Shown: positions 46,235-59,800, numbered from the stretch's first letter. The stretch: 64,000 nucleotides of DNA from Papaver somniferum (GCF_003573695.1 NC_039366.1:160088770-160152769); one strand, 5' to 3'. The notes: generated by a model from the sequence alone, not told the origin. Program-made: numbers and translations.

Positions 46235-47608
46235 CTAGAGTTCTCCCTTATATAGTCTTCAAATCAGGGTTTGATAGCTTTGAAACAACGCAATCAATAT
46301 TCACCATTAGATGAAATCCTGATTTAAGATTCAAGCTAAGTTTGCTTAAAACTAAAGCAATATCTCTCCAACGTTAGATGGTTTTAGCTTGTTACACATA
46401 AATAAAATATACCTTCATTTAGATATGGGTAACCGTACCTAAACGTGTATACTGAGTTGGCTCAACAAAAGTTACCCGAATTTAGCCATATGAACATTTT
46501 TGTATTAACCACATTCATCTAACACTTCTAGATCAAATGATAATCGATTGAATCTAATTGTGTTACTCATAGAGTTGTTCAATTGTTTATAATCTCATAG
46601 AAGTATACAAGACACAATTGAAACAAAATCGGATTTGATTCGAGAGAATCAATTCATGAACATTTAGCCACGGTTTGCAAAGATTGCATTCCTTAATTTA
46701 TAAATGTATTTTTTCATGAGTATGAAATCATACTTAACTGATTTTAGAACTTAAAACCAAATCAGTTTGCAAACGGGTACGCAAACTGTCGTCCCGGACC
46801 TAACTCAGGTAGACCGTTCGCATATTGGTATGCAAACTTGGTTCCCGGACTTTAACAGTTAAAATAGTTCACATACTGGTATGCAAACTTGGTTTTCGGA
46901 CCTGAATCATACCAACACAGTTTGTACACTAAGTAAGCATACTGTGCTATATCCAGACAATGGTTAATTGTTCTAAACTCCCATTTCAATCATTGAAACA
47001 TTCTTAGAAGACGACAATGGTTGTCTCATACAAACCATTACCTTATAAGCAATTTTCAAGTGATCGAATGATCAATACGAAACATTCTGAGTCGACATCA
47101 AATGACTGTCTCACACAAATCATGTAAGTTGTTTCAAGGCAATTTTCATATGATCATCTTTTAACTTATTATTTAGTTTCCAACAAATAAATTGTTTCCA
47201 ACTAAACTCGTAAAGTATAATGGTGAACGTAGCTAAAGCAAAAAGCTTCAAACACATATTTCGAGAAAGATATAAGCGAGTTAAAATCAGCTCGAAATGT
47301 CAAATGTGTATATAGCTATACGACTTAGCCTCAATAGGAGATAAAATAGAATATATTTCTGAGTGATAGATAAGTTTTAGTCTCCACATATCTTTTATTG
47401 ATGAAGTTCCTCCAAGCTCTCCTCATTAGATCTTCGTATTCAATCGATGAACGCCGTGAAGTCTAAAGCTCAACTACACATTCTATCCTAATCCGAGACA
47501 TAGCTATAAGTAGACTAGAAATCAAAACTAACAGTTTTGATCACCTAAACTTGACAAACAAGCTTAAGATAGCAACACTTGCGAGTTCGACCGAGTGGTG
47601 CACTAATA
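46235..47608 (-). repeat. 3' LTR of element F, truncated (second copy)
   Basis: Starts mid-LTR at CTAGAGTTCTCCCTTATATAG (compare 50798) and ends ACTAATA, the LTR start with one base changed, immediately before the PPT. It contains the GCATACTGGTATGCAAACTT minisatellite at 46765-46945. Confidence 0.7.
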
Positions 47609-48859
47609 ATCTCCCCCTTTGTCAATTTTAGTGACAGAACTATCAATACAATGAATTACAAAATAAATAAACTTTGTAGCTTCTCATCCAACATGCTTGA
47701 TTTCCTTGGTTCTTCAACATTCCTTGAATTCTTCGTCACTCCAAGTACTCCAGTGATTCTGAACGTGTTCAACTCAACATCAATGTTGTTGAAGATCCGT
47801 AGCCATAACAATACGAAAACAGTTGTTCTCAAATATTGTTGTACAATGTCGTAGTATTATTACACAGCATCAAAGTTCAATTGTATCACAACTTTGACAA
47901 TAATACTACGGTGATATGTATCACTCCCCCTTAGTCAATACTTCATCTCACAATGAAAACCACTCCCCCTTACATAATGATCCGTAAACCATATGTATGT
48001 AGTGTGAACTACAAAATAATTCTCCCCCTTTTTGTCAATATAAATTGGCAAAGGTACAAAAACTAGAGCGATCATAATGAAATTCTCATAGAGATACTTC
48101 ATGACTAAAAGGGAACATATCAACTTTGTTTCGATGATTTCACATAGTCGAAACTTAGTGTATTCATCGAGAAGTTAATAAAGATACAAGATAACTCCTA
48201 CAATATTCCACAGCCGTACTCCCCACAAATATTTGGCAATTAAGCACAAATTCAATTAAGAACTCTCCCCCATAAAATGTCATTCCCGAAAAAACAACAA
48301 GAGCGACCTTAATTTTACGAGAAAAGAAGGATTTCTTTGGACATTAACAAATCACATGAAACATGAATTTGTATCCAGAAACCTCGAATAAATTAACCAC
48401 AAGAAAACCTTAATGATTAATTTAATTGGAAACGCTCAACATAAGAAAACTTACTGAGCCATACAATATTTTCACATAGAAGTGGATCAGGGAAAGATCA
48501 ATACTGCGGAATATTCAAAAGTTCATTCAATTTTCCATCAAAATTTGCATAATGACACAATAGACTTAACTGTTGACATATATGAGATAATCATAGTTCA
48601 CGGACGTAAACACACATGTCCCATAATATTTTTGTAATATATAAAACCATAAAGATTAATACTGCAAAATCATCTTCCAAATAACTTAGAATTTAAATAA
48701 ATAAATCTAAAACATTGCAAGATGAAAATCGTTGGCAATAGCTATGTGTAATCACAATATTTGCTATTCCAAACCCTAGTTATCCTTCTTAAAAGCACAA
48801 GAATAAATTCTCATAAGAAGTTTCCTAGAAAAAATAAGATTAGATAAGAGATAGAGAAA
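47609..48859 (-). promoter_or_regulatory. PPT cluster and 3' non-coding region of element F
   Basis: The main tract ATCTCCCCCTTTGTC is at 47609-47623 (plus coordinates). Additional CTCCCCCTT tracts are at about 47926, 47968 and 48022. The rest is AT-rich without a gene and matches 60068-61700 of element E. Confidence 0.65.
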
Positions 48860-49666
48860 TCAATCATCATCTTCATCATCGGAATCCATCCAAGAGGCTT
48901 GAACTTTTTCCATTTCTTCCTTGATTTCGGGGAACTTAGTAGCACTTACACATAATTTTTCTTGCACACATTTTACCTTGTTATCGATCTTACGAACACC
49001 CTTGTGAATTTGATGAAGAATACTCAAGGTGGTAGGATCACAAGAACCGTCAGAAGAATCACATCTTTGTCTTTTGAAAACATTCATCTTCATACGTTTG
49101 AAGGTACAAGGACGAACAAGTTTGGGAGTTCTAATAGAATTTCCAATGGGATCAATAGAAAGTGCATTACATATCAACCCAATTAAGCATGGAAAGCCTA
49201 ACTTCTTATTGGAAGTTGTCATTGACACCATTTGAATAAAGATAAATCCACAAATATCAAGACATTGAGCACCCAAAACAAGGAAATAAACCAACTCCGC
49301 AAAATCATGACTCCACCGAGAGTTCTCGATTGTGTAGGGACAAAGATTAGAAATCCCAAGTTTTCCAAAACACATCAAAGAAAGACTAAGATCATGGGTA
49401 GAAAATTTTTCTTATATCCAATCAACATTCTTGCCACAAAGACCATTGGAAATGGTTTCATATGATGGTCTTTATCCTCTTGGTCTAGGAAGGAGAAAAT
49501 TACCCAAAGGAATTTTGGTAACCTTCGAAATCAACTCTCTATTGACTAGAATCTTTTTCCTATTTATCATAGTCTTGAATTCCAAGTCTTTAAGATTAAC
49601 ATTATGGATGTTAGCATAAAAGATTCTTGTAAGAGTATCAAAACCTTCACCAATTCCTTTAAAGAT

Positions 49667-52187
49667 GTTACTGAAAAAGCGGGGGTCTAACAACCACACC
49701 CAATATTTCGTTTAGGCAATATGTATGGACTAACTCCAATATATTTCTAAGAGAATCAACTAGACAGTCAGACTCAATCAAGGAAAATACATCCAAGAGT
49801 TATATCTATATTTCTCAAATCAATCTGCAATCGAACATATAGAAATTTGTGAGCCGGATTAATATGAGAAATAACTTGGGTGGTACCAAAGACCAATATC
49901 CAAGTGTCAATCAACTTCAATCAACAACTAAAGGTTGGATTCACCAATTGATTGAACTACGCACAACCTGTGATATTTCAATTATATAAAAATATAACGC
50001 GGAAAATAAATAACACAGACACCTGAAATTTTGTTAACGAGAAAACCACAAATGCAGAAAAACCTCGTGATCTAGTCCAGATTTGAACACCACGCTGTAT
50101 TAAGCCGCTACAGATTCTAGCCTACTACAAGTTAACTTCAAACTGGAATGTAGTTAACCCCTAACCAATCTCACACTGATAAAGGTACAGTCGCGTTCCT
50201 TACGCCTCTTGAAACACGCCGAATTTTGCGCACCTGATTCCCTTAGCTGTTCTCATCTATAACTAAGAGTTTCTACGACCCAAAGTCGAAGACTTGATAA
50301 ACAAATCTGTCTCACATAGAAAAGTCTATTGAATAGATAAATCTGTCTCCTACAGAAATACCTACGAGTTTTTGTTCCGTCTTTTGATAAATCAAGGTGA
50401 ACATGAACCAATTGATACACCAGACTTATATTCCTGAAGAACAACCTAGTACTATCAATCACCTCACAATAATCTTAATCGTATGGTAGCGAAACAAGAT
50501 ATTGTGAAATCACAAACGATGAGACGAAGATGTTTGTGACTACTTTTTATCTTAACTATCAGAGATTAAATATCGAGCAAATCTTAGAGAAGATAATACT
50601 CAATACGATAGAACAAAGTAAGATCAGAACACGCAACTACAAAGAAAATAGTTGGGTCTGGCTTCAGAATCCCAATGAAGTCTTTAAGTCGTTAACCTAT
50701 AATGGTTTTAGGAAAAACCTAGGTTAAAGGAGAATCGACTCTAGTCGCAACTACTATCACATAAAAGGGATTGGGGATTAGGTTTCCCAGTTGCTAAAGT
50801 TCTCCCTTATATAGTATTCAAATCAGGGTTTGCAATCAATGCTACCTTGGTAACAAAACATTCAATATTCACCGTTGGATGAAAACCTGATTAGAGTCAA
50901 GCTAATATCTTTCAACTGTTAGATCGAACTTAGCTTGTTATACACAAATGAAATGTGACTTCATTTAGGCATGAGTAACTTTAGCCAAACGTGTATACAT
51001 GGTTGGATCAACAATAGTTAACCGAAGTTAGCCATATGAACACTTTCATATCAACCTTGTTCATCTTAATCACAACTAGTTCAAATGACTCAAATGAAAC
51101 TAGTTCTAGAATTGTTCAATTTTTTACATTCTCGTAGAAATATACAAGACACAATTGAAGCAAAATCGATTTTGATTCACTCGAATCAATTCATGAACAT
51201 TATAGCCACGGTTTTCAAAAGATTGCATTCCTTATTATATAAATGTATTTCTTCATGAATAAACCGATTTTAGAACTTAACCCACTCAAGTATGCAAACG
51301 GGTACGCATACCTAAGTAACCGAACTTGCTCTGGGTTCGCCAGTATGCGAACGGGTACACATACTGTCGTACATGACCAAACTCAGTTGAATTCCTGGAC
51401 TTGAACTTTTAATCCGGTACGCGTACGGGTATGCATACTAAGTTCCCAGACTTCAACTACCAAACCAGTACGCATACGGGTATCCATACTATGGTTTCTG
51501 GACTTGGAATAACTTGCAACAGTTAGCATACAAGTACACATACTGTGTTATACACAATCAATGGTTAATCGTTCTAAACTCCATGTTAATCATTGAAACA
51601 TTCTTAGAAGACGGGAATAGCTGTCTCGCACAAACTATTAGCTTCGAAGAAATTTTCAAGTGATCAATAGATCAATACGAAACATTCCAAGTCTACATCA
51701 AATGACTTCCTCACACAAATCATGTAAGATGTTACCAGGCGATTTTCACATGTTCATCTTTTGACTTTCGTCAAGAAAAAAGATGAACTTGGCTAAAGCG
51801 AAAGCTTACCAACACATATTTCGATAAATATGTAAGCGAGTTAAACTCAGCTCGAAATATCAAATGTGTAAAATATAAAGTCTACATAGCTATACGACTT
51901 TTGTCTTAATAGGAGATAGAATAGAAATAGACTTCTAAGTGATAGATGAGTTCAAGTCTCCACATACCTTTTGTTGATGAAGTTCCACAATCTCCCCTTA
52001 GTAGTTCTTCTTCTCCAATCGATGAACGTCGTGAAATCTAAAGCTCGATTACACATTCTATCATAATTCGAGACATAACTATAAGTAGACTAGAAATCAA
52101 GACTTATAGTTTTGGCAACTAAACTTGACAAACAAGCTTGAGATAACAACGCTTGCGAGTTCGACCGAGCAGTGCTCTAACAGTTAC
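49667..52187 (-). mobile_element. Solo family A LTR inserted in the accessory ORF
   Basis: The LTR is 49672-52182 (2511 bp), in plus coordinates TGAAAAAGCGGGGGTC to GTGCTCTAACA. It is flanked by GTTAC on both sides (49667-49671 and 52183-52187). No PBS or PPT is attached. It is the best full-length example of this LTR in the window. Confidence 0.9.
51285..51545. repeat. LTR minisatellite, GGTACGCATAC type
   Basis: About five imperfect units of about 55 bp with (A)CGGGTACGCATACT and a TTCCCGGACTT-like arm. It is equivalent to 44690-44940 and 46765-46945. Confidence 0.65.
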
Positions 52188-52509
52188 CAAGATTATACTT
52201 CTCAAAACACACTAAATCTTCTTTATGACCACTTTCTTTAACCAATTTCTTATCTAGAATAAATTCACTAGAAAAAATCTTTTCAAAGATCTTACTACTA
52301 GAATCATTGATGAATACAATTATAATAAAGTCTTGGTCACTTGGTAAAATCTTACTTGCAGATGAGCCAAAATCCTTAGACAAATTCCTTGGATTCTTAT
52401 CACCACAAGACTTTCCCCTTGAAACAAACAAAATAGGATGTGCGAAGGAAGGACAAAAGAAGAACTTACTTGAGGAGCTTCCTTGATAAATTGCTTCCAA
52501 GACCTCCAA

Positions 52510-53700
52510 ATTTTGTTATTAATGGCGCTGGTACCAAAACCCTAGTTCCCGAACGTTGTTGAGAGAAAAAGAGAAGTACGCGAACTTAATCCTTAAATAC
52601 CCGGTAATGGGCTTGGACCCGTTCATGTACCGTGACCAGGATTCCTTAAAAAAACAAAGTCCACCAAGGTGGATTCCTGAACCAAGAGGTTCGCACACTG
52701 TGATGATTTCATATCAAAAAGATAGGAAAACCATTTTTTTATTCATGGCTCAATGAATAGTTAGAAAACACTCAGAGCACAGAATCAAGATGAAATTTTT
52801 CACAGTGTAATAAATAATATAGTAGAAAAACTACAACTCATTATTTATTCTCAGGTAGAAAGAAAAAACTGTGAACAAAACCTTTCTTGAAGGATTTTTT
52901 TTTTAATAAATTAAGGAACTAACCCAAAGTACAAAAACACAACACTAATCAAACCGTTACTTTCCCCATTTCAAGTTATATACAAATTGGGTAAAGCCAA
53001 TCTTGTTACCAAGAGGCTAGATGGGAAAAGGATACCTCATGCACCTTCTCCGGTCGATATTTGTGAAATGTACCAGAAGTATAATCATAGTAATGATGAT
53101 ACTCAGGGTTAATTGAAAATTTTGACTTTTTTTTTCCTATGATTAAGGAATGGAGTTTTCTGACATCTGGAATTTCCAACACAATCAGCAGAAACCTTTT
53201 TATCGAGTTTAACCGAGTTGTTAACAAATCCCAATTGCACATCATGAATACATGAATTCACAAAATCGGGAATTTCACCAGTATAAATATTTTCCTTAAC
53301 CGAAATTAGTCGTTCCAGCGATTTAAAAACGTTTTCAAAAGACTTAAATAGATCTTTGTCAATTGGTCCATCATGATAGTATTCCTCAAATAGATTGAGA
53401 ATTAGTCTAGTGAGGTTCCATATCTATGATCTTTTGTTCAAACGTTTCCTGCAACGAACCCTTTTAAGGAACCTTTATTTTTTCCTTTAGATTAATGTCT
53501 ATTATCTAAGATATCTAATGTCTTAGATGACTCGAGATTACTTTGAGAGACCAAAGGTCTTGAGGAAAATAAACTCTGAATAATCTTTAAGGAAACCTGG
53601 TGTGCGCTGCAGATGCACAGAACAAGTTTCCCAAAGTGATTTCCCATGAGAACAAACTATAGGATCAAACAAACACCAACTTATCAAGTTTATCGTGTTT
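52510..53700 (-). other. 5' internal region of element F
   Basis: Between PBS and accessory ORF. Short open frames (such as 53245-53006) have no recognised domain. No gag zinc knuckle or protease motif is seen. Confidence 0.45.
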
Positions 53701-53716
53701 GCCTGCTCTGATACCA
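53701..53716 (-). other. Primer binding site of element F
   Basis: Minus strand TGGTATCAGAGCAGGC, identical to that of element B, two bases from the LTR edge at 53719. Confidence 0.9.
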
Positions 53717-53718
53717 AT

Positions 53719-53952
53719 TGAAAAAGCGGGGGGGTCTAACAACCACACCCAATATTTCGTTCGGCAATCTGTATGGGCTAACTTCAATATAATTCCAAGA
53801 GAATCAACTAGACAGTCAGACTAAATCAAGGAAATATATCCAAGAGTTGTATCTTTGTTTCTCAATACAATCTGCAATCGAACAGATAGAAATCTGTGAG
53901 CCCGATTGATATGAGAAATAACTTGAACAGTATCAAAAACCAATGTTCAAGT
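53719..53952 (-). repeat. 5' LTR of element F, interrupted after 234 bp
   Basis: Starts TGAAAAAGCGGGGGGGTCT next to the PBS. It stops within AATGTTCAAGT, where another LTR end begins. The remainder would lie to the right of the window if the interrupting elements are complete. Confidence 0.7.
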
Positions 53953-54781
53953 TGAAAAAGCGGGGGTCTAACAACCTAACCCAATATTTCGCTTAGCAAT
54001 CTGTATGGACTAACTCCAATATACCTTTAAGAGAATCAACTAGACAGTCAGACTCAATCTCAATAAAAAAGTATATCAAAGAGTTATATCTCAATCTCTC
54101 AATTCAATCCGCAATCAAACAAATAATAATTTGCCAGCCCGATTGAATACAAAAGAGATAACTTGAGCGGTACCAAAGACCAATGTTCAAGGATCAATCA
54201 ATTTCAATCAACAACCACAGGTTGGACTTACCAATTGATCGATTCAACACACAACCTGTGATATTTCAATCATATAACAAAATATAATGCAGAAAAGAAA
54301 TAACACAGACACCAGAATTTTGTTAACGAGGGAAAACGCAAATGCAGAAAAACCCCGGGACCTAGTCCAGATTGAAAACCACATTGTATTAACCCGCTAA
54401 AGACACTAGACTAAAAACTAACTTCGGTCTGGACTGTAGTTGAACCCTAATCAATCTCACACTGATTCAAGGTACAGTTGCGTTCCTTACGTCTCTGATC
54501 CCAGCAGGATACTATGCACTTGATTCCCTTAGCTGATCTCACCCACAACTAAGAGTTTCTATGACCCAAAGTCGAAGACTTGATAAACAAATCTGTTTCA
54601 CACAGAAAAGTCTATAGGAATAGATAAATTTGTCTCCCACATAAATAGCTACGGGTTTTGTTCCGTCTTTTGGTAAATCAAGGTGAACAGGAACCAATTG
54701 ATATATCAGACTTATATTCCTAAAGAACAGCCTAGAAATATCAATCACCTCACAATAATCTTAATCGACTAGTGAAACAAG
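53953..54781 (-). repeat. LTR of element G, interrupted after 829 bp
   Basis: A second LTR edge TGAAAAAGCGGGGGTCTAAC without a PBS before it, so it is the 3' LTR (in plus coordinates, the left edge) of an element inserted in the 5' LTR of F. It is cut at ATCGACTAGTGAAACAAG by the next LTR edge. Confidence 0.65.
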
Positions 54782-56833
54782 TGAAAAAGTGGGGGTACAA
54801 CAACCACACCCAATATTTCGCTTAGCAATCTGTATGGACAAACTCCAATATACTTTCTAGAAAATCAACTAGACAGTCAGACTCAATCTAGATAAAAAGT
54901 ATATCAAAGAGTTCATATCTCGGTCTCTCAATTTGATATATACTCAAGCAAATAGAAATCTGCGAGTCTTTATCAAATAGTAGAGAGATAACTTGGATGG
55001 TACCAAAGACCAATATCCAAGTGTCAATCAATTTAAATCAACAACCAAAAGGTCGGATATTCTAATTGATTGAACAATGCACAACCTGTGATATTTCAAT
55101 TATATAACAAAAATATAATGCGGAAAAGAAATAACACAGACATCAGAATTTTGTTAACGAGGAAACCGCAAATGCAGAAAAACCCCGGGACCTAGTCCAG
55201 ATTAAACACACATTGTATTAAGCCGCTACAGACACTAGCATACTTCAAATTAACTTCGGTCTGGACTGTAGGTGAACCCCAATCAATCTCACACTGATCC
55301 AAGGTACATTTATGCTCCTACGTCTCTAATCTTAATCGACGCAGCGAAAAAAGATATTGCGGAATCACAAACGATGAGACGAAGTGTTTGTGATTTCTTT
55401 TATATCTTTACTATCGGAGATATCAATCTCAAGCCAATTATTACAATTGTACTCGTACGATAAAAACAACAAGATCAGATACACAACTACAAGAAAGTAG
55501 TATCGGTCTGGCTTCACAATCCCAATGGAGTCTTTAAGTCGTTAACCTGGTTTAGAAGAAGAAACCAAAGGTTAAAGGAGAATCGACTCTAGCTTAGCAC
55601 AACTAGTATCACATAGAAGGTGTGGGGATTAGGTTTCCCAGTTGCTAGAGTTCTTCCTCATATAGTCTTTCAAATCAGGGTTTGCAATCAATGTTAGCTT
55701 GGTAACAAAGCATTCAATATTCACCGTTAGATAAAAACATGATTGGATTCAAGCTAATATATTTCAACCGTTAGATCGAAAACTAGCTTGTTACACACAA
55801 ATGAAATGCATGTTTCTAGGCTTGTGTAACCGTACCCAGACTTGTACATTTGTTGGTTCAACAATAGTCAACCAAATGGTTAGCCATATGATCACTTTCA
55901 TATCAACCATATTCTCCTTCACCATAACTAGTTCAAGTGACTCAAATGGACTAGTTAGAGAGTTGTTCAATTGCAAGAAAATCTTATGTAACTACACAAG
56001 ACATAATTGAAGCAAAAATAATTTGATTCACTCGAATCGGTTCATGAACTATATAGCCACGGTTTGAAATTTGCATTCCTTAGTTTATATAAGAATAAGT
56101 TCACAAACATCGTTTTTAGATATAACCTACTCAAGTTCGCGGACTTAAGTTCCCGGACGGAGTTCACAAACTCCAGCAGAATTTCTCGGGACGAGAACTT
56201 CCGCAAGTTCACGGACTTGGCTCACACCACCATGCCAGTTTTCTTGATCAACAAAGTTCACAAATTTCGGTTCAAAGAATAAGGACTTATACATATATGT
56301 GTTTCCAAAACAATGTTTATATCCTCCAATGGTTATATAATCTAAACTCTAATTTCAATCATTGAAACATTCTTAGAGGACGTTGATATTCTATAGTTGT
56401 TATTCAGAAACTATTTTTCGTCAAAGTAAGCAATTTTCAAAGTGATTGAAACTTGTCATGAATTTCGTCACTAGGTAAATATGAACTTGGTTAAAGCGAA
56501 AGCGTACCAACATATATTTCGTGAAATAGATAGGCGAGATAAACTCGGCTCGAAATAGCAAATGTGTATAATCTAAGTGTATATAGCAAAACAATTTTTG
56601 TCTCAAGATAGGAGATAAATAGACTTTTGAGTGATATATAAGTTCAAGTATCCACATACCTTTTAGTCGATGAAGATCCACCGATTCCTTGAGTAGTCCT
56701 TCGTCTTGTATGATGATTGCCATGGAGTTCTTGTGTTCAACTACACTTTCTATCATAGTCCGAGACCTTAGCTATAGTAGACTAGAAATCAAGACTTATA
56801 GTTTTGATCACTAACATTGACAAACATGCTTGA

Positions 56834-59800
56834 GATAGTGTAGATGGTGGATTTTCGACAAAGGCTAAAATCGTAAACCCATTATTATACGAACTTCTGA
56901 TCCAGCAATCAGACGCGAGTATTGAGACACGGGTCTCTCATCGAATCCTCTGACTGAGAATACTTTCTCTCGGAGTACATGCATATATATAGTCTCTCGG
57001 CTGGACAACGACATATCTCATGAATACTGAACACTTCAGTAATTATTTCTATATAGAATCACGAGATTGACGGCTCCTAGACAGCTTGCTCTGCTAGTAT
57101 AGAGCGATAACGTCTTCAGGATACAAACAACAGTTTTCCCTGACTATATAAAGGATATGAAGCTCCAGCAAGCTCATGTCAGAATAATTAATGCTCCTAG
57201 ACAACTTGCTCTGCTAGTATAGAGCCATAAGTTAATTATTCCTAATTCTTGGATTCATCCACTGAATTTCCGAAAATATTCAAATATTTTCGCAATATTA
57301 CGTTACTTCAATCTATGGTTCTTCCAAACAGAATTCCATGGGTTAGTAATTAATATTCAACCCACGGGCGTCTGAGCTAACTCCGAGTAAGCCCCGACTC
57401 AAATGGTGTAAGTGTACTCAACGATGATGCATTAACAATCACCGCACGAACGAGTATTTCAAAATACGACGAAACGATGAACCTATGCAAAATAGGAAGG
57501 AAAATAATAAATAATTAAATATTGACCAAGGTGCTGAAGGATTGGGCTCACCGGCCGGCCGTCCGTGCCGTGGCCAATCCCACGCCAGTTTTATATTTTA
57601 TCATATTTTTTGTTATTTTCCTTGATCTTATGAAAATCCTTTCATTTGAACAAATATCCTTCGTTTTGAGGAAACTCCAGTTTCATGGTGTTTCCTTCGC
57701 ACCAAGGAAATAATATAAAATTGTGGGGCCATGATTATTGGCCAACCGGCCATGCCTTGATCCCGGCCGTCCCCACACTTCATGGTTCCTCATTATTTTA
57801 TTATTATTTTCCTAATCTCATGAAAACTCCTTAATCTCATGGTATTTTCATAAATCCATGAAAAATATAATATAAAATTAGGGTAACCCGTGGGACCGGG
57901 CCCAAGTCGGCCGACCATGCCCTAGCCGGTCCCACACGTCCTTTTATTTTATTATTATTATTTTAAGGTTTCCTTGATCCCATGAAATTCCTTGATTTCA
58001 TGGTATTTCTCTCGAATTATGAAAATTCCTTCAAATCATGGAAAAAATACATAAAAATACATAAAATTAGGGAAAACACACGGGACCGGGCCCCAGCCGG
58101 CCGACCATGCCTCAGCCGGTCCCACACGCCCTTATTTTATTATTTTTTAAATATTATTTGCTTCCTTGATCCCATGAAAACTCTTTCACTTCAAGGAAAC
58201 TCCTTAATTTCAACAAATTTCTTTATTTCATGATATTTTCATAAATTCATGAAAAATAATATAAAATTAGGAAAAGCACCACGGGACCGTGGTCACTGGC
58301 TGGCCAGCCATGCCTTGGCCTTAGCGGTCCTACGCTTCAATATTCCTTCATTTTATAATTATTTTCCTTCATCTCATGAAGTTTCCTCAGTTTCAGCAAA
58401 ACCCTGATTTTGTCATATTTTCTCGAATGGTTGCTCAAACGCACGCCAGAAAATATCAAAATTTTGAGGACTGAGACACGGACGTGTTGGCGACGTGAGC
58501 ATGTTACCTTGACCAACCAAGGTTGGATCTTTGGCTTGTAAGAAGCCGGTCCCACGTATTTTCACGATTTGACCTAATTTGCGCAATTGCACGTATTAGG
58601 TCCAAAACTCTTCCAAATAATTTTGGAATTTCATGGAGTGATCGTCAGTCGATCCCGTGACCACCCAGGCTCGGTTTCATGACCCCTTGGTCGGTCCCTC
58701 ACCTCTTCATAATTAATTAGGTTTTATCACCTAAGGCTCGGACGAGCATTTTTCGAATAAATGATTAAACCATCATTTAATCATTCTTTCATCAACAAAT
58801 AACCAACTCTTCAAGAGACCTTGGTATTTTGCTCACATGAGCATATGGGCGCTACATGGTCGATCCATGATCCCATGTAGCCGATCCCTCCTTCATTTCA
58901 TGTTGATTTTGAAATAAACCATCAATTGGTCCTCAATTGATAAAATTAGGGTTTCTGAGTCCAAGGATCATAATTCCAGATTCGAACACTAATAACTTTA
59001 CGACGATCTCATGATCAATATTCTTATTAATTATGCTCGGTTCAACTACCAGTATTCTAATTAATGTTTTATTTTGGTCACGCTACCAATAATTCATCAG
59101 ACGAGCAAGACTTGCTCAGATAAGCAATATTTGCTCAAATCAAGTAATATTGGTTCAACTATCAATATTCAACAATTCAGAGCAATACTTGCTCGCCTCA
59201 ACTATCAACGTGAGAATTATACTTCTATCTCAACAGACACGTTCAATTCATGAGTTTCATAACATTTTGCAAAATCATGTTCAACTCAGCAATTACATGG
59301 ACTCATCGTCCCATAAAATCATGAAGTCAACAACTGACTAATTAACCACGAGACGTCAATCGTGTAACATGGGGGATATTAACTAAGGTTTTGGTCTGGC
59401 GGTCTACGACACGTGTGTTCGTACACACGATGGAATGTGGGCAAGTCGTGCAATCAGTTGAAGGAGTTAACAAAGTAGTGGATGGAAAATCGACCAAGTC
59501 TCCGCACGATGAGCAACTGGTTTCAAACACGATTTCCATTTCCCCACTCTTTGATTCCATCAATTGTCACACTTCATGGGATCATGGTGTCTACAATTCC
59601 AGCAATATAAATAAGTCTCTGAAATCATGATTGAATATACAAGAATCTCACGTCTCACAGACAACACGAGATCAACACCTCATCAATTGAGCAATTACTC
59701 TCAACTGAGAAATTTCAATCATTCAGAACTTATCTTATTCAGAATACACAATACACACACAATCTTTGATTACCATTGATTCCACACATTTCTCAGCTTC

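Larger units (their letters stand above)
48860..52509 (-). pseudogene. Accessory ORF of element F, split by a solo LTR and frameshifted
   Basis: The N-terminal part (52509-52183) starts MEVLEAIYQGSSSS and ends KYNLGN. The frame continues beyond the solo LTR at 49671 with FKGIGEGFDTLTRIFYANIHN down to 49472, then is broken, and resumes in another frame at 49378 (ENSRWSHDFAELVYFLVLG) to an acidic end MDSDDEDDD at 48860. Length, order of features (FYxNIHN, LxYxLxG..xxDICG, acidic tail) and place before the PPT match the ORF at 29107-30542. It resembles the accessory ORF of Sireviruses; its function is unknown. Confidence 0.65.
47609..53718 (-). mobile_element. Element F: minus-strand Sirevirus-like element without visible pol
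   Basis: The internal region lies between the PPT at 47609 and the PBS at 53701-53716. Subtracting the solo LTR at 49672-52182, it is only about 3.6 kb, filled by the accessory ORF and non-coding DNA. There is no room for gag-pol, so the element was already non-autonomous when it inserted, or it lost pol by deletion. Confidence 0.65.
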
